The notes below the pieces were generated by a model, which had not been told where the DNA came from, made no database searches, and saw only the letters and a list, made by a program, of their open reading frames with translations. This document shows, piece by piece, positions 34,021-46,607 of a stretch of 64,000 nucleotides of DNA (positions are counted from its first letter, which is position 1; every line of letters begins with the position of its first letter). The position numbers and the translations under genes are program-made. This DNA comes from Asterella californica. Taxonomy: Eukaryota > Streptophyta > Marchantiopsida > Marchantiales > Aytoniaceae. The stretch is from NCBI GenBank assembly GCA_036924285.1, contig JAYKYS010000010.1, forward strand, positions 3,906,001 through 3,970,000. Direction: 5' to 3'.

Positions 34021-34426
34021 AGGAATATACAAAGAGGATAAAATGGAACTTGAAGAATGCTAAGCACAGCTAGGAGGGTTAGAAATGTGTGAGTAGATGT
34101 AACCGAGTCGTATGACGGAACTTAGCCTAGTGCGTAGCTGGTGCAGCATCAATGTAGACTCGAAAGCGGCTAATGACAAGACGAAGAGGTTGTGAAAGCG
34201 AAAACATGCCTGCATGTCGCTAAAAGGTATGCACATCGTGCTTTCCATACGAGGTGTCAAACATGGAGAAGAAGGAACAACAGCGTGAAACGCGATGGAA
34301 TATGATTAGAAAGCGCAACGAGTATTGAAGAAATAGATGCGTTATCGTGAAGTAACTTGGACAATAACGAGAAGTGAAGAAGGAAGTAATCCTAGAGTAG
34401 CCAACAGCGAGCACATGAGAGAAAAA

Positions 34427-34474
34427 TGTGTGTAGTGTTTTCCCAAAGAACCCTCTGAGGAAACACTACACACA
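34427..34474. repeat. 16-bp inverted repeat
   Basis: TGTGTGTAGTGTTTTCC at 34427-34443 pairs with GGAAACACTACACACA at 34459-34474, with one extra base on the left arm and a 15-nt loop. It lies in the likely 3' flank of the LINE remnant. Confidence 0.85.
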
Positions 34475-34799
34475 TTCACACATACACGCAGAATGCACAG
34501 GAATCAGTCGCAGCTGACACTCGGGCCGCCTTAGCTCTTGTAAATAATGACTGATGTAGGAGCTGTCAAAAGAACATTGAATCATTGTGGTGAAAATATG
34601 AAGATCATAGAAAGATGAAGATACGGTGTCAAACGAACAAAGTTTAGTCGAGATGTCATTCTGCATTAAGCTGAGAAAAAGTAGGTCAAACATCTCTCGT
34701 CAGATAAGATCGAAATATCTGTACTAAAACAGTTTGGAAAGAAGTGGAGTTAGAGCCGTTGGTTTGGATGAGCCATGTCGAGCAATCGGTGAGATCTAC

Positions 34800-36240
34800 A
34801 AAATTAAAACCGGCTAGTTGGGCAATGAAGGTAAGAAAAGCATGAACCAGAGGGTTGCGACAGTAGAAGGCAAGAAGTCTTCTCTTGTGACGTCATAGAA
34901 TAGAAATGGAATTGATATTCAAGCTCGCCAAGGTACGTAGTACAATATGCACATGAGCAGTAGGGAAGTCTGCAAGGGCAAGCAAGTGAAGGTATCGAGG
35001 AGTGTCTGAGCCGATAGTGGGAAGCGGAGAAAGGCGACCATCGCAGACCAAGCTGTCTGCAAACCAATATGAAGTGAGCATGGACGAGGAGAGACAAGCA
35101 AGAAGAAGAGAGTGAAACCAAGTGGAATGTAGTAGATAGAGGAATCTTGAAATGGAGTAAGAGTAAGGAATGAAATGGAAAGACCCACATGGACAACGGA
35201 CGAATGAGAACATTTAAATACTTGAGATGTCAAGAGTGCTTGGTTTGTAGCAATCAGTCAAATAATTGTAAGCCTCCTTGTTCATCTAGACATGTAAAGG
35301 AGCCCTAGACCACTAGTGGAATTTTGGCAAGGTCTGGTCCTGATAACCTCATACACCTCCAAAAAAAACAAATTTTTTTTTTTGGAAGTGCCAAGATTAA
35401 TAAAAAGCTTTGTTCGTAGGACTGCAGTGATACGATGCTGAATGATGGAGAGGAGTGGAAGCATGGACAAAGATTACTTCAAAGAGGGGAGAAGCACATG
35501 ATATAGTAAAAAGAGACACATGGTAAAAGAGAAAAAAAGAGATGATATGCCTGAACATGGTACTATGAGAGATTGAATGGTGTGTTGTCAGAGGGAGTGC
35601 AATGTGTAAGAATAACCGATGGAAATGTCTATTTAACGAGATCATGATCTTTGTGAAAAGATCTAACCAGCAAAAGCCTACAACCAGATTGGGAGAGAGG
35701 AGGAGATCCAACGGCCGACAATCATGCATGTAGACTTATGAAGATTGGTAGTACGCGAGAAGGGTTTGCATACCTTGAAAGACTCATTCAGAGGGGGTCA
35801 AATACAAGAGACACAATCGACATAGTGTAAAGGAGAGGAGCCAAGGGGCACCCTTGATGGACCCCGCACAAGAGTGGAAAACTTCAGGTGTACCCACTTG
35901 CGACGTGAACCATCGCTGTTGTCCACGAGAAAAAATCATGTACAAAGGTCAGAAAGTGAGGATGCAGACGAAAGACTTCCAGAAGGAGCCATAGGTATTC
36001 TTGATGCAGCCGATCATACACTTTAGAAAAAACCATCTGAAAAAATAAAGCAGAACCGCTTTGTTTTCAGAGCAGCTCGTGGTTGAGGATGCAAGTTAGT
36101 ACATTATTATAGTGGAGCGGTCTCAAACAAAACTTGTTTCCTCCGATGGCACCAACGAGAGCAGGACCAAAGCCAAACAGAGCGTCAAGAGCTTAACCAA
36201 CAACTTGTAATGGGTTGTGAGTAAGATAATCGGCCGTCAA
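34800..36240 (-). mobile_element. LINE (non-LTR retrotransposon) reverse transcriptase remnant
   Basis: On the minus strand a degraded reverse transcriptase can be read through frameshifts. RPIILLTTHYKLLVKLL (about 36180-36232) matches the LINE block before motif A. SEETSFV then DRSTI follows, then FSKVYDRLHQEYLWLLLEVF (about 35975-36050) for the motif A region. VHQGCPLAPLLYT (about 35835-35863) is the LINE motif B signature. The YADD box is not recognisable downstream. Frames at 34804-35233 are in the place of the C-terminal part but are too decayed to assign. There is no clear poly(A) tail or target duplication, so the ends are approximate. Confidence 0.75.
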
Positions 36241-36249
36241 TCAAAGGTA

Positions 36250-37210
36250 GTGACAAGAAGAAGCATTTTCGATAGCAACTTAATGACCCTAGCAGAAAGT
36301 ACATCAGAAAGTGCTCGAAACTTCGTATCTTGCAGGTTCGGTTTCTATGTAAGAATTTTTTCGTGAAGTGACTATAACACTTCATCGAGCAATATAAGGA
36401 TTTATCAGCTTTGTATATTTTCGAGAATATTTTCCATTTATGTATTGAGTTTAGTAGATGAGACGTTTGATTGAGTTTTTTTGTGGTGTCAATCGGTGTG
36501 AAATATCCGTATGTTTTAACAAACATAAAAGTGCCAGATGTGAGTTCAAATGGATTGCGAGTAACTTGGTATCTGAGATGTATATTATCGTCTAAAATGT
36601 ACATAATGTTTGTTGTCGAAAATTGCTTCTGTCTAGACATTGAGCTCATAATTTACATTACAAGCTTTCTTTCAAACCATACAAAATCTCTACCTTAGTT
36701 TGTACAAACACATTGATCTCTACAGAACGATCAAACGTTCTTCCTGTTTCAGCTGTGATGTTGATGCTTGCGCTTGCAAATTGGAACATTTTGAATGTTG
36801 GGGACTCTCGAATCTCCAATTGCTCTTGAATCCTCAACGGTTGGTTCTAGCGCCGATGTAGAAGAGAGATTTGAGACTCTGATCTGATAATATTCCTTGG
36901 ATGTAGCAACTTGCTCAGCAAGACTTTTGTCGCACCTCGTGATGTATTGTAGGCATGTCTGCTCAATCGTATTGAGGTCATCCACGACCTGCTACAACCA
37001 TGGGAATAATTCACTTTTGTCCATAGAGCGTCCTACAATAGTAGATGTATTCTCAATGTTCTCCATTGTTGAGAGTGAAGCAAGGAGGAAATTCCAACAG
37101 AAAATCTGTTCGATCTAGTTAGAGCAACATGGTCGAGGCTGATGTGAGTCTAGAAAGTCAATGACAGATCCACAAGTCTGAGTAAGCTAAACACAACAAT
37201 CTCTGACGAT
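36250..37210. other. non-coding, with one unidentified minus-strand frame
   Basis: A minus-strand frame (36749-36985, extendable through a stop to an ATG near 37065 reading MENIENTSTIVGRSMDKSEL) has a helix-rich look (VDDLNTIEQTCLQYITRCDKS) but no family I recognise. A 75-codon plus-strand frame at 36471-36698 is AT-driven. Nothing else is visible. Confidence 0.3.
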
Positions 37211-37244
37211 CAATGAGAGCTTCTTGTTATCCGTATTCTGTCTC

Positions 37245-37779
37245 CAATGCACTATGTCACATTGAGGTCTTAGTCAGCGGAGAAAACTGTTTCTCAAACT
37301 CCCTGAGTAACTTAGTAGCTTGTAAACCCTTCCTCGGCTGCTCAACCCACTCCAAGAATGACTTCTTGGTGACTCGATCAGAGTCCTCCAAGAAGTACTC
37401 ATCCATGAAGACACAAGCAATTGTCTCCCAATCCTTGTCAAAATACTTTGTTAACATTTTAACATGATCTCTAATCTCTAGAGCTATTACAAGTCAATCG
37501 TCTCAATCATCTCATCTTATGATACCCCATTTAGCTCCATCTCCTTCACATAATGTCTCAGATATCTTGAGACATCTCTCTAATTAAATTGGTCAATCTT
37601 GCTGACCACTGCTTGAAGCACCTTTGTTGCCAAAGCTTCCTTTCGCTCATCAGAATGTTGCTGTTGTAAAAGCATTGAGAAAGCTTGAAACATCGATGCA
37701 TTCGCCGGATCCAACTACATCTTCGGCAACCACCTGAACCACTAGCTCTATTTCTATCACCTTTCCTCTCTCCAGTCAT
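37245..37779 (-). pseudogene. gypsy gag N-terminus, frameshifted
   Basis: The start ATG is at 37779. After one frameshift the text reads DPANASMFQAFSMLL, then TKVLQAVVSKIDQF, and further on SDRVTKKSFLEWVEQPRKGL and KLLREFEKQFSPL. Each block aligns with the gag at 9646-12018 (MFQAFPMFM, ALQSVVHQIDQF, SERVTKRTFLEWV, ELLREFDRQYAQL). Several stops lie between. The gag is cut off at about 37245. Confidence 0.85.
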
Positions 37780-37831
37780 GATTATCAATCTCCTCTTCAA
37801 ATTTCAAATACAGAAGAAACCTACACTCAGA

Positions 37832-38958
37832 CCTTCATGTCGAGCTCACCATCGTATCGTGTAGGATTTTGCGTGAAGGTTGTCTAGGAAAATGCGAGGT
37901 TCCTAGATGTGGAGATGTAGTATGTCGAACGGAGACAAGACAAAGACAAACAACCACGAGAATACGCGTCGCAAGGTATACTAACTCTTACTTTATGTAC
38001 ACTCCTGACTCTTCTTCTCAAAGAATGCAAAACAAAGAAACAAACTTGGACGGTCTGTAATCTACACCAACACCTCTAATCCTGGATCTCAACCCAGATC
38101 CAAACTATCAAAGCGTAGCTCAAAGCAAGAGAAACATTTCTTTGTTAACAAAAAGAGTTGCACCAGTATCACACGATTCAAACCCAAGTCCAAACAACAT
38201 CCACGTACAAACCTTTAGCTAAAGCTAGCTACCACAAGCTGTACAACCAACTAGATCTCTAACGAACTCAAAAAGAGCAAAAACCGTAGCGAAGGAACGG
38301 AAAAAGATCTATCTGAGAACTTTCTTTTTCCGCAAAACGGTCTTCAGATGGCAATAGGGTCTTATTCCTTGACTCCGTTGGCCCAAGAAACCTTCAGATC
38401 CGACTCTCGACAGCCGAGATATCCCTGATTTTTGGATCGAACCTTAAAAACTCCTCCCTACGGCTTAAAATCGCGCAGACCGCTCAAACGGATCGTCTGA
38501 ACTGATATCCTTCTTCTCTGGTAGATAGATCTAGCTACCCTGAACCGAACGAGACTCCGCTGTTTGGAGTATGTTGTGAGGAAAATGGAGACGCGTAGAA
38601 GGTTTTTAGAGTGCTTCAGTGATCTGTGAAAGAGAGTTGGACCGTTCGAGTCGTTCTGGAGTCCAAACTTGCTGTCTTTGGATCCATTGAGATCAGAACA
38701 TCGAGTTCTTCAGGAAATTGAAGACTGTACGAAGATTCATCGGACGATTTGGGAGTTTTTGAGTGAAATTGACTCGTAGGGAAGCACATACGTCAGTTTC
38801 GTCACCTATGACTTGAGATTGGATTGTTCTTCGTGATCAGTGAGCCAAGCTCTTTGTTCTTGATGTCTAAGCGATAAGGGAGTCTCCATTCCAAATCTCT
38901 CGAACCGTCTGCGGATAGATCGCAAGTGCAAGCTAACCCCTTAAGCTACCCCCTTACA
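37832..38958 (-). repeat. gypsy LTR (second LTR family) with primer-binding site
   Basis: I place the LTR at 37860-38958 (1099 bp), from TGTAAGGGGG to ATCCTACA on the minus strand. The primer site TGGTGAGCTCGACATGAAGG lies 8 bp inside (37832-37851) and gag starts 53 bp further. The LTR is not visibly related to the 1.28-kb LTRs, yet the primer site and gag are, so this is a sister sub-family. End positions are inferred from TG...CA and spacing only. Confidence 0.65.
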
Positions 38959-38984
38959 TCAGTCGCAGTACGTGAAGTTTTTCA

Positions 38985-40520
38985 CAGATAATGAGGAAGC
39001 ATGCCTTTGCGTCCTTCGTATAGCGCCAGAAGCCGCATATACCCAATCAGCAATAGTAAGCTAGAGCCTACATTGATTTTTCCTTCTTTCGAGTCTCGTA
39101 ACTTCATCACGTCCAAATGAAGTAAAGGAAGTGCCCATGGAGAGCTGACAACGAGCTCTACCCATTGGTGTAATGAAAATGAAGATCTGAAGTTGTGCAA
39201 AAAACCTCATTTTTAGTCCCATAAGTGTCTTTGGAACGATAATGATAAGTATCAAAGTATATTTTCAGGTAGGAGTCGGTCCGAGACACGACAGCGCATT
39301 CCTTGTTAAATCTTCAAATTCCAAACCTTCACGTTGAACAACTGTCTGAAGAATGAGTGGTGTTGTCGATTCAAACCTCTATGTGACGTCCCCTACGCTT
39401 TGTTACAAGAGACAGACCGCATGTCCAAATAGTTTCTAAGTCACCGGTAATAATCACCGGCAAATGTTGATGGTCATATATGTCAAAAAGAGATGAATTG
39501 AACCAAATGCCGCACATTCGGTAGACCGGGATTGCAACAGAGTGATCTATTTGTGCCTTCTGATTTTTCCCAAGCTCCTTGTCAAAAGCAATGAAATGAC
39601 CAAATGGTCATCTCATTTTCTTGATATTCCAAACATGTACATGTTTCATACATTGCAACATTGTGCTTCACAACATGACTTAGACCAATATTGTGACATC
39701 TCATTGTGACCTCAATAGAGCATGATATCAGACAGAGAAAACCTTCTGAAGCTAGTCTATTCTTAATCTACCTAAGGCTGACAAATTTCATCAATAAATT
39801 TGATTCGTCTTGAAGTTGCGACCGTCTTTGTAAACTCCTGCATTATATAGTATCATAAGTACATCATAATTTCAAAGGTGCATTCCATTGATCATGCTCT
39901 CATCAACATTAGAGATAACTTTTATGTATCGTGGTAAGAAAAACGCACAACAACTGCATCGCTCAGATTAAATTCCACGCAGATATGAAGCTATCTATCT
40001 TGCTCTACCCCTTGATGAATCAAGTTTCTCCAATGCTTCATTATACTTGTCTCAAATACATAATAAACGTTAAGCATTGCATTGAGCTACAACCGGATTC
40101 AGTGTGGCTACACGCGTATATGAACATAGCCGATAAAACATTGCAATGTAAAAGGGTGCAACTTTCAAACACAAGACATCAGACTTACATTTCTCGGTTA
40201 TTCACATACAAGCATGCCAAGAATGGCTCTCTACTTCCTTGCCAAAACACGACCGCACATTCATAAGAATGTGTTGTATGCAACAGCCATGTACAATTGT
40301 AGGAAAACTCTCTGCTACTGCTTTTTCAAGGTCTTTTTGACGGTCACTAAGTTCGACAGTACTATGTGAGTTAATATTGTGAATTATCTCTCGAATGAGC
40401 CCACAAAACCACCTCCAATTGTCAAAGTCCTCCGAGGAGTTACAACGCAAGCGAGGATAATAGCTTCGCTGTTATTGTCAAGCAACGAAATATCTGGCAT
40501 GGAAATTTCCTACTTTTACT
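38985..40520 (-). pseudogene. Mutator-like (MULE) transposase remnant
   Basis: The clearest part, 40202-40450, reads DFDNWRWFCGLIREI, then LSDRQKDLEKAVAESFP and GCCIQHILMNVRSCFGKE. This is the MULE transposase core layout: NWRWF, then SDRQKGL, then a C..H zinc-like pair (usually YCxRHL). Downstream EALEKLDSSRGRAR (about 39995-40045) fits the following helix. CTCLEYQENE (about 39620-39645) fits the start of a SWIM zinc finger. Many stops and frameshifts make it a pseudogene. The catalytic aspartates cannot all be assigned. Confidence 0.75.
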
Positions 40521-40614
40521 ATAACAAACGTCCAAACATATAACTTGCTAACAGAAAGAAAATGCAGATAGCGTCGTACCTAGACATATGAGAAAATGAT
40601 TTGTAAGTTTTTGG

Positions 40615-41960
40615 GTGATTCTACAGTCACCATTCATAGAAATCAAACTTTGATTCCTTCAACGATGGACTGAGACCCTATGTTTTCTTGTATGCATAGA
40701 AGAAGCATGAACGAGATCATAGAAATTGAACTTCAACTTCTTTACTTGGAGGAAGCTTTGTACTCATTTGACAAGTAGGACTCTCGGAGTGAACTCTGAT
40801 TTTAGTGCATTGTGGCGACCGATGGAGTCTCAGTACATAGAAATCAAACTTTGATGTCTTCAGCTATCAAAGTGACCCCATATGTTTTATTCTATACATA
40901 GAAAACAAGAGATAAGATGTATAGAAATCGAACTTCAGTTTATTTGTAGGTTGAGTGAGACCCTACGTTTCCTCTTTTGCAAAGGAAAAGCGTATAAGTA
41001 AACATAGAAATTGAGCTTTGATTTCTTTACTTGGATGACAGTTTTTACTCTTATATTTGGATGAGTCGAGTCTGGTTATAGTGCACGGGGATGAAGACTA
41101 GAGTCCCCGAACATAGAAATCAGACTTCAATTCCTTTTTAGGTCGACCGAGATCTACGTTTCATTTTCTGCAAAGAAAAAACGTGTAAATAAAACATAGA
41201 AATCAAGCTTCAATTTCTTTACTTGGATGACGATTTCTACTCATATATTTAGACGAGTCGAGTCTGGTTATAGTGCATGGGGATGAAGACTGGAGTTCCC
41301 GAACATAGAAATCAGACTTCGATTTATTTAGATCGAGTGAGACCTTGCGTTTCATTTTCTGCAAAAGAAAAATGTGTAAGTAAACATAGGAATCGAGCTT
41401 CCATTTCTTTACTTTGATGACAATTTCTACTCATATATTTGGATGAGTCGAGTTTGGTTACAGTGCATGAGGATGAGGACTAGAGTCTCCGAGCATAGAA
41501 ATTGGACTTCGGTTTCTTTTTAGGTCGAGTGAGCTCTATGCTTTATTTTCTGAAACATTGTAGCGTATAAGAAAACAAAGAAAATGACCTTCAATTTCTT
41601 CAACTGGAAGATGGTTTTTACTCATTCGAGAAATAGATTTGGGCAAGTCAAGTCTAGTTATAATGCATAGGGACAAAGATTAGAGTCCCCTAACATAGAC
41701 ATCGGACTTCGATTTCTTCAACATTCGAATGATCCCCTCTGGCTTTCTGTGTGCAATGAGCCAATATAGAAGAGAACTAAGAAGTTGACCTTTGATTTCT
41801 CTACATGGAGTCTAATCTTTATTCATTTGAGGAGTCGTTCTCCTCGAGTCCTATCTGATTGCAGTGCACTGTGATGACCACTAGAGTCTCAGTACATAGA
41901 AATCGAACTTCGGTTTCTTTGAGTTCAAGTAGTACCCTTGTTTTCTTTGTTTGTCACGAG
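40615..41960. repeat. degenerate tandem array of about 190-bp units beside the MULE
   Basis: The block ACATAGAAATCxxACTTCxAT recurs at about 40638, 40838, 41110, 41302, 41492, 41692 and 41896. A second block (AACATAGAAATTGAGCTTxx) recurs at 41001, 41193, 41383 and 41574, giving periods of 190-192 bp. Each unit carries GATGAGTCGAGT and TGCANNGGGATGAxGACT blocks. It begins at the N-terminal side of the MULE transposase, where subterminal repeats are expected. Confidence 0.85.
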
Positions 41961-43659
41961 ATTACTTAGAGGAAAAAGTAGATGAACTTTTATGACTATT
42001 TATTGATCCGTTGAGATCTTGAACCGTAGAGGTGAAATATTCACATGTTGTGGAATATATACAAATAGTTCTTCATGATCTAACCCTAATCGAGACTATA
42101 TAATCAGGCACTATTGGAGTTCAGTGCCTCCGTTTCATGCTACATGCTCGCTAGAAGGTCATCTTGGGTCGATTTCAATAATCAGATCTGGATGGATGAA
42201 CTTTACTTGCACTCTGATCGATGAATATCTATTGCACTACTTGTAGTTGATTGCAAATCATTAATCTATTGAGTCACATATAGAGTTTTGAAGGAGCAAG
42301 CTTGTTGCTTGGAGTTGAATCGGAGGTTATGAGTTATTTACAGTCAATATCTCGATCATGTACTCATGCATCACTAAAGTACAATCAAACGTCGATAATG
42401 TAGACCACTACGAGTTTGAATCATCGAGTCTTTGGAGTTCTAGAACTGCACTTGTCTTCCAAATGTATACCAGTGAAAGTTTTAGAAGCAAGCAGACCAT
42501 CTCTAGGCTACCATCTGTCACCTCTGCATCCGTCATCCTTGTATAGCAGCAACCGATGTTCGTGTCCTTCGTTTGATCTATTGCATACCCTTGTGTAATC
42601 AGTAGAAGACACTTTGTCTTTGATATCAGTACATTCGCTTAAGTACTATACATTGTCTACTTGAGGTACAATCCATCGCCACCTAGTAGTGTCTCTCTTG
42701 AGTACAATCCGTCCTCACCCCTTAGTGTCTCTCTTGGGTATAATCCGTCAGCAGTCAACTCTCCTAGTTATCATCCGTCGGTGCTGTGAGCGACGATTGA
42801 GGTGATAGAGTTCAGCACATGTGAAGTTTTGAAGATGCTATGATTAAAGTTTCTATTTACAGTTCTGTGAATGAATTTCTTACTACTAGACTTGTAGATG
42901 GCACCAAAACGTCAAAGGACAAGAGGAAGATCGACTTCATTCCCATCAGAATCGCTAGACGAACACCATTCACTTCTATTGATAGACATGAATTGCTGAT
43001 CGGACAAGATGATGATGACGACACGGTGATAACATCAGGACTTCTACGAACGGAGAAAGTGCTCGGAGAAGGTATGATTTGGCTGTGGATCAGCGGATCC
43101 GAGTGCAACCACGATTAATAACATCAAGATGGCATCAAGGACTACATCATTCTTCGGTAAGTTTGTAATCGAGGAATAGAATAATATGAATACATGTGCA
43201 TACATAGTGTATTCGATATAGTAATCTAAGTTCAATTTCTATGTATTGTTTCATGCATGTAGATATATTAGTAGGATTTCAGGAGAAATACATTATTTCA
43301 TATTGAAATGGCTATATGGGTTAATTTCTCAGACTTGATATAGTAATCTAAATTTGATTTCTATTTCTTATTTCATGCATGAAGATAGATTAATAGGATT
43401 TCAGGAGAAATACATTACTTCATACTGATTAGGCTGCATTTTCCAGATTGAATATACTAATCTAAATTTGATTTCTATTTCTTCTTTGTCCAATGATTTA
43501 AGAAATAGACACTTATTGATTTCACAATTTCTGATATCAAGAACTTTTGTCCTGTATGAGAAAATAAGTCAGGACATGTGTCCGCTAGTGGTGGACTGAG
43601 ATGTCAATATTGAGTTATTAGTATTTAGTTATATATTGACCAAATGAGTTAAATAAGAT
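41961..43659. other. non-coding with short repeats
   Basis: A 121-bp-period direct repeat at about 43213-43480 has units starting at 43213, 43334 and about 43447 with GATATAGTAATCTAA. Smaller repeats around TACAATCCGTC lie at 42665-42780. A frame starting at 42898 (MAPKRQRTRGRSTSF) looks like the basic start of a plant retroelement gag but ends after 33 codons. Confidence 0.45.
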
Positions 43660-43972
43660 TCAGTACTGGAGAAAGATGCTTTATTCCAAGAGAAGTTTGA
43701 AGAGCAGGTGAAGTCTTTGCAAGACTTGGAAGCAAAGTTAAACCTGATGACTTTGAGATATCATGACATGAAGTCAAGGAGTGATAGTTTGCATGAGAAG
43801 GTAGCAGAGATGGAAGTACAAGTTACGAAGGCCGAAGAAACAAAGACTTTGACGGTGTAGGAAGTGGAAGAACTTCGTGGTAAAGTTGATGAAGTATTGA
43901 CTTCGTACTTCGTCATCGAGATCGATATTCGGAGAAGGAGTTACTTATGCGCCTACGCACAGAGATGACGAC
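43660..43972 (+). pseudogene. coiled-coil protein remnant
   Basis: One plus-strand frame from 43662 reads LEKDALFQEKFEEQVKSLQD, DLEAKLNLM and LHEKVAEMEVQVTKAEE, a regular heptad coiled coil. It meets a TAG near 43858 and a TGA near 43970. It resembles coiled-coil tails of retroelement gag-like proteins but I cannot assign it. The preceding 33-codon basic frame at 42898 may belong to the same element. Confidence 0.4.
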
Positions 43973-45689
43973 AGCGACAGATCTTTTGACGAAGAGTAGA
44001 ATAGTTAGAGTAGCTGAGAGGATAGTTAGAGACAATTAAATTGTCATTGAGTATAGCTAGGGAATTGCAGTTAGGTAGAAGAGATACTTCCGTTCCACAT
44101 TCTGAGGGGACGTGATCGATTGACGAAGATGTTCTTCTTACTTCTTAAGAAGTGAGATCTGCCATCTTCGGACGAAGTTGTTTGTAAGCGTTGTGTTGTT
44201 TGTTCTTGGGACCCTTATGTGTTTGTTATTTTAGATTTCTATTTGTCTGAAGTTTATGGAATCATTGTGTGTTTGTCTTCTTCGGAGTTTTACTTACGAA
44301 GTTTAATAGTTTATTGTGGTAAGAGTGAGACTGGGTGACGAAGTTCTTCGCAGTTTACTTCTGAAACCAGAGTAAGAGTTTGAGGGGAAGTCTGAGAACA
44401 GACCAGCTACTACGAAGTTAGTTCTACTACAAAGTTAGTTTTAGAGCGAAGTTTGTTTCGATGAAGTCGAAGTTTCTTTGTTGGATAAGTTCTTCTTAGT
44501 AGTGAACTTCGTACTTCGTACTTCATGTTGGGTGAGAACTTCGTATGAAGTATTTCTGAGAGTAAATTATAGTAGAACAACTTAGTGTGAAGATACATAG
44601 CATTTATAGTATTAGAGGCTACCGAGTAGCACTTTAAGAGTACTTCTCTGTCGAGACTTGTTATCCGTGGCTTTGTATCTTTATCGTTTATCTATTTCTT
44701 GAGGTCCCTAACATGTTTAGTATCTGTTATGTTATTTGTTAAGACTATCAGCTCTGTCTTGTTGGATAGAACTGAGTTTGAACTCTATCGAGAATGATTT
44801 TTGTCCGTGAGAATAAAAGATAACTATAAACAATCACCTTTGTCACTTGTTAACTATATTAGGATGATATTTACTTGCATCTCTGCGGGTTCGATCCTAA
44901 TATTACTTTTGAGCATCTTTTGGTTTTCTTGTGTGTTATAGTTACAAAGATCCATTTTGAAAAGCGATAGCTGGGGTCCTGAACACCGTTTTCAAACTCT
45001 ATAGGACTTCGTATCTGACCAATTGGCAAGTTCACTTCGTTGAGTTGATACTAGTAGGGCGAGAGACGTATTGTACGAAGATCTTCCACTTATATGTACA
45101 AAAGTTGTACAATATCTTTAACAATGGAAGATCGATGTACTTTGCAGCCTTCGCCGTGGTTTTCTATCAAAGCATACATCTGTTAACACCACCGAAGAGG
45201 ATTTGTATGGACTAAAGGCATTGGAGGACAAAATGTTGGATTTGGAGCCAACACCAAGAAGAGAGAATGTGATCACACCCGTTACTTCTGCAAGACCAAG
45301 TTCGCGGACGAAGAGATGAAGAGCCAAAGATGATATATTAGGAGCGGTTACTTCAAGGAGGAAGAAGGAGGCAAAGAGGTTGGTGATAGATACTTCATAT
45401 GAAGGACTTGAAGACCAAGCAGATTAGGAAGAACCTCAAGCACCTGCAAAGTCTTCGTTAGTAGAGGTCGGTGAAGTTAGATAGAGCCGAACTCATCGAA
45501 GGGATTCAAAAGAAAGACTTCGTACTTCGGAGGGTCAACTCATGAGCTACTGAACTTCAAGAAGGAAGTCAGGGAGCAGAACTTCATCCAGAAGGACTTC
45601 ACACTTCACATCAATATTTTAGTAAGTGCCTTGTCAACCCTGTCCCTACTTACTGCTTAGGTGGCTGTCCTTTAAGTCCATCAAACACA
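43973..45689. other. non-coding, rich in CTTCG/GAAGT motifs
   Basis: Short CTTCGTACTTCG-type repeats are frequent (for example 44500-44545). A plus-strand segment at about 45143-45320 (SVNTTEEDLYGLKALEDKML, then TPRRENVITPV) looks coding-like before a stop, but I cannot identify it. Confidence 0.35.
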
Positions 45690-46440
45690 TCAAAATCTCA
45701 TTGACGAGATCTGTCGACACCACGCCCCAGTTCTACAACAAGAAGGGCAACCTTAAGTCCTCAAATTGCCTCGCATACGATTGAAGATCCGATCACTTCA
45801 TTACAAAGGACTTCAATCTCGGTGGTGTCTTCCTTGTTATTTGTATCTCGCGCATTCGTGCAATAGGTGAAGTCCGAAGAACTACGAAGTCTGAAGACTT
45901 CTGAAGTACAAAGTACGAAGTACTTCCTCCCGACTTTCTCTAACTCTGACCTACGAAGTTTCGTTCTCAAGGACTTCAATGAAGTCGAACTTCATCGATT
46001 CTCAACTCTTGACTCAAGAGCGCTCTAGTAAATCTGCGAATGAAACAATAAAAAGTAAAAGGTTTGGACCCCTCTTATGTGTTTACTCTGTCGCTCCTCA
46101 CGTCCGAAGTTTGTCTTGTCTTTCGTCGGCGAAGTTGCCCTAACCATCTCCCTACTTCAGTCATTCTTCTTGAGGTCATAACTTCGTCGTCCGATGTCCT
46201 TCTCAGCAAATAAGATATCCTTGGAAAGCTCTTCGTCTGTAGAATACAACTAGACTGCCATACACAAGATATACGCTTTGTAGATTTTTTCATTTCTGCT
46301 CAACATAATACTTCTGCGAAGAAACTCTATACTACAACTAAAACTATTTTATCATGTCATCTATGCTAACTAATCTACTTCTTTACTAACAAAAACAAAA
46401 ATTTACAAACAAAAATGAAAATTCAAGGCTTCATAGTAAC
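45690..46440. repeat. long direct repeat, copy 1
   Basis: About 750 bp that recur at 46608-47300, from CAAAATCTCATTGACGAG to CAAGGCTTCA. The copies are diverged by substitutions and small indels. Inside is a palindrome-rich block at about 45900-45930 (AAGTACGAAGTACTTC). No TG...CA ends are evident, so LTR status is unproven. Confidence 0.85.
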
Positions 46441-46607
46441 ATGGCACCTTGAAGCGATTCGTCCCAACTGGCATCTTCGTGAATAACTCTGTTACTCCAT
46501 CACTTTGTTCGAAGTCGATCTTGTGGTATTGTCATACATAAGGTTACCTTCCTGGTCTACTTCGTAAGGTCTTCCTCGTGGTCCTGACGAAGAATGACCT
46601 CGACATA

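Noticed and set aside
40615..41960. Tandem array considered as a CRISPR
   Set aside because: The units are about 190 bp, degenerate throughout and lack short repeats with unique spacers; the genome is eukaryotic.
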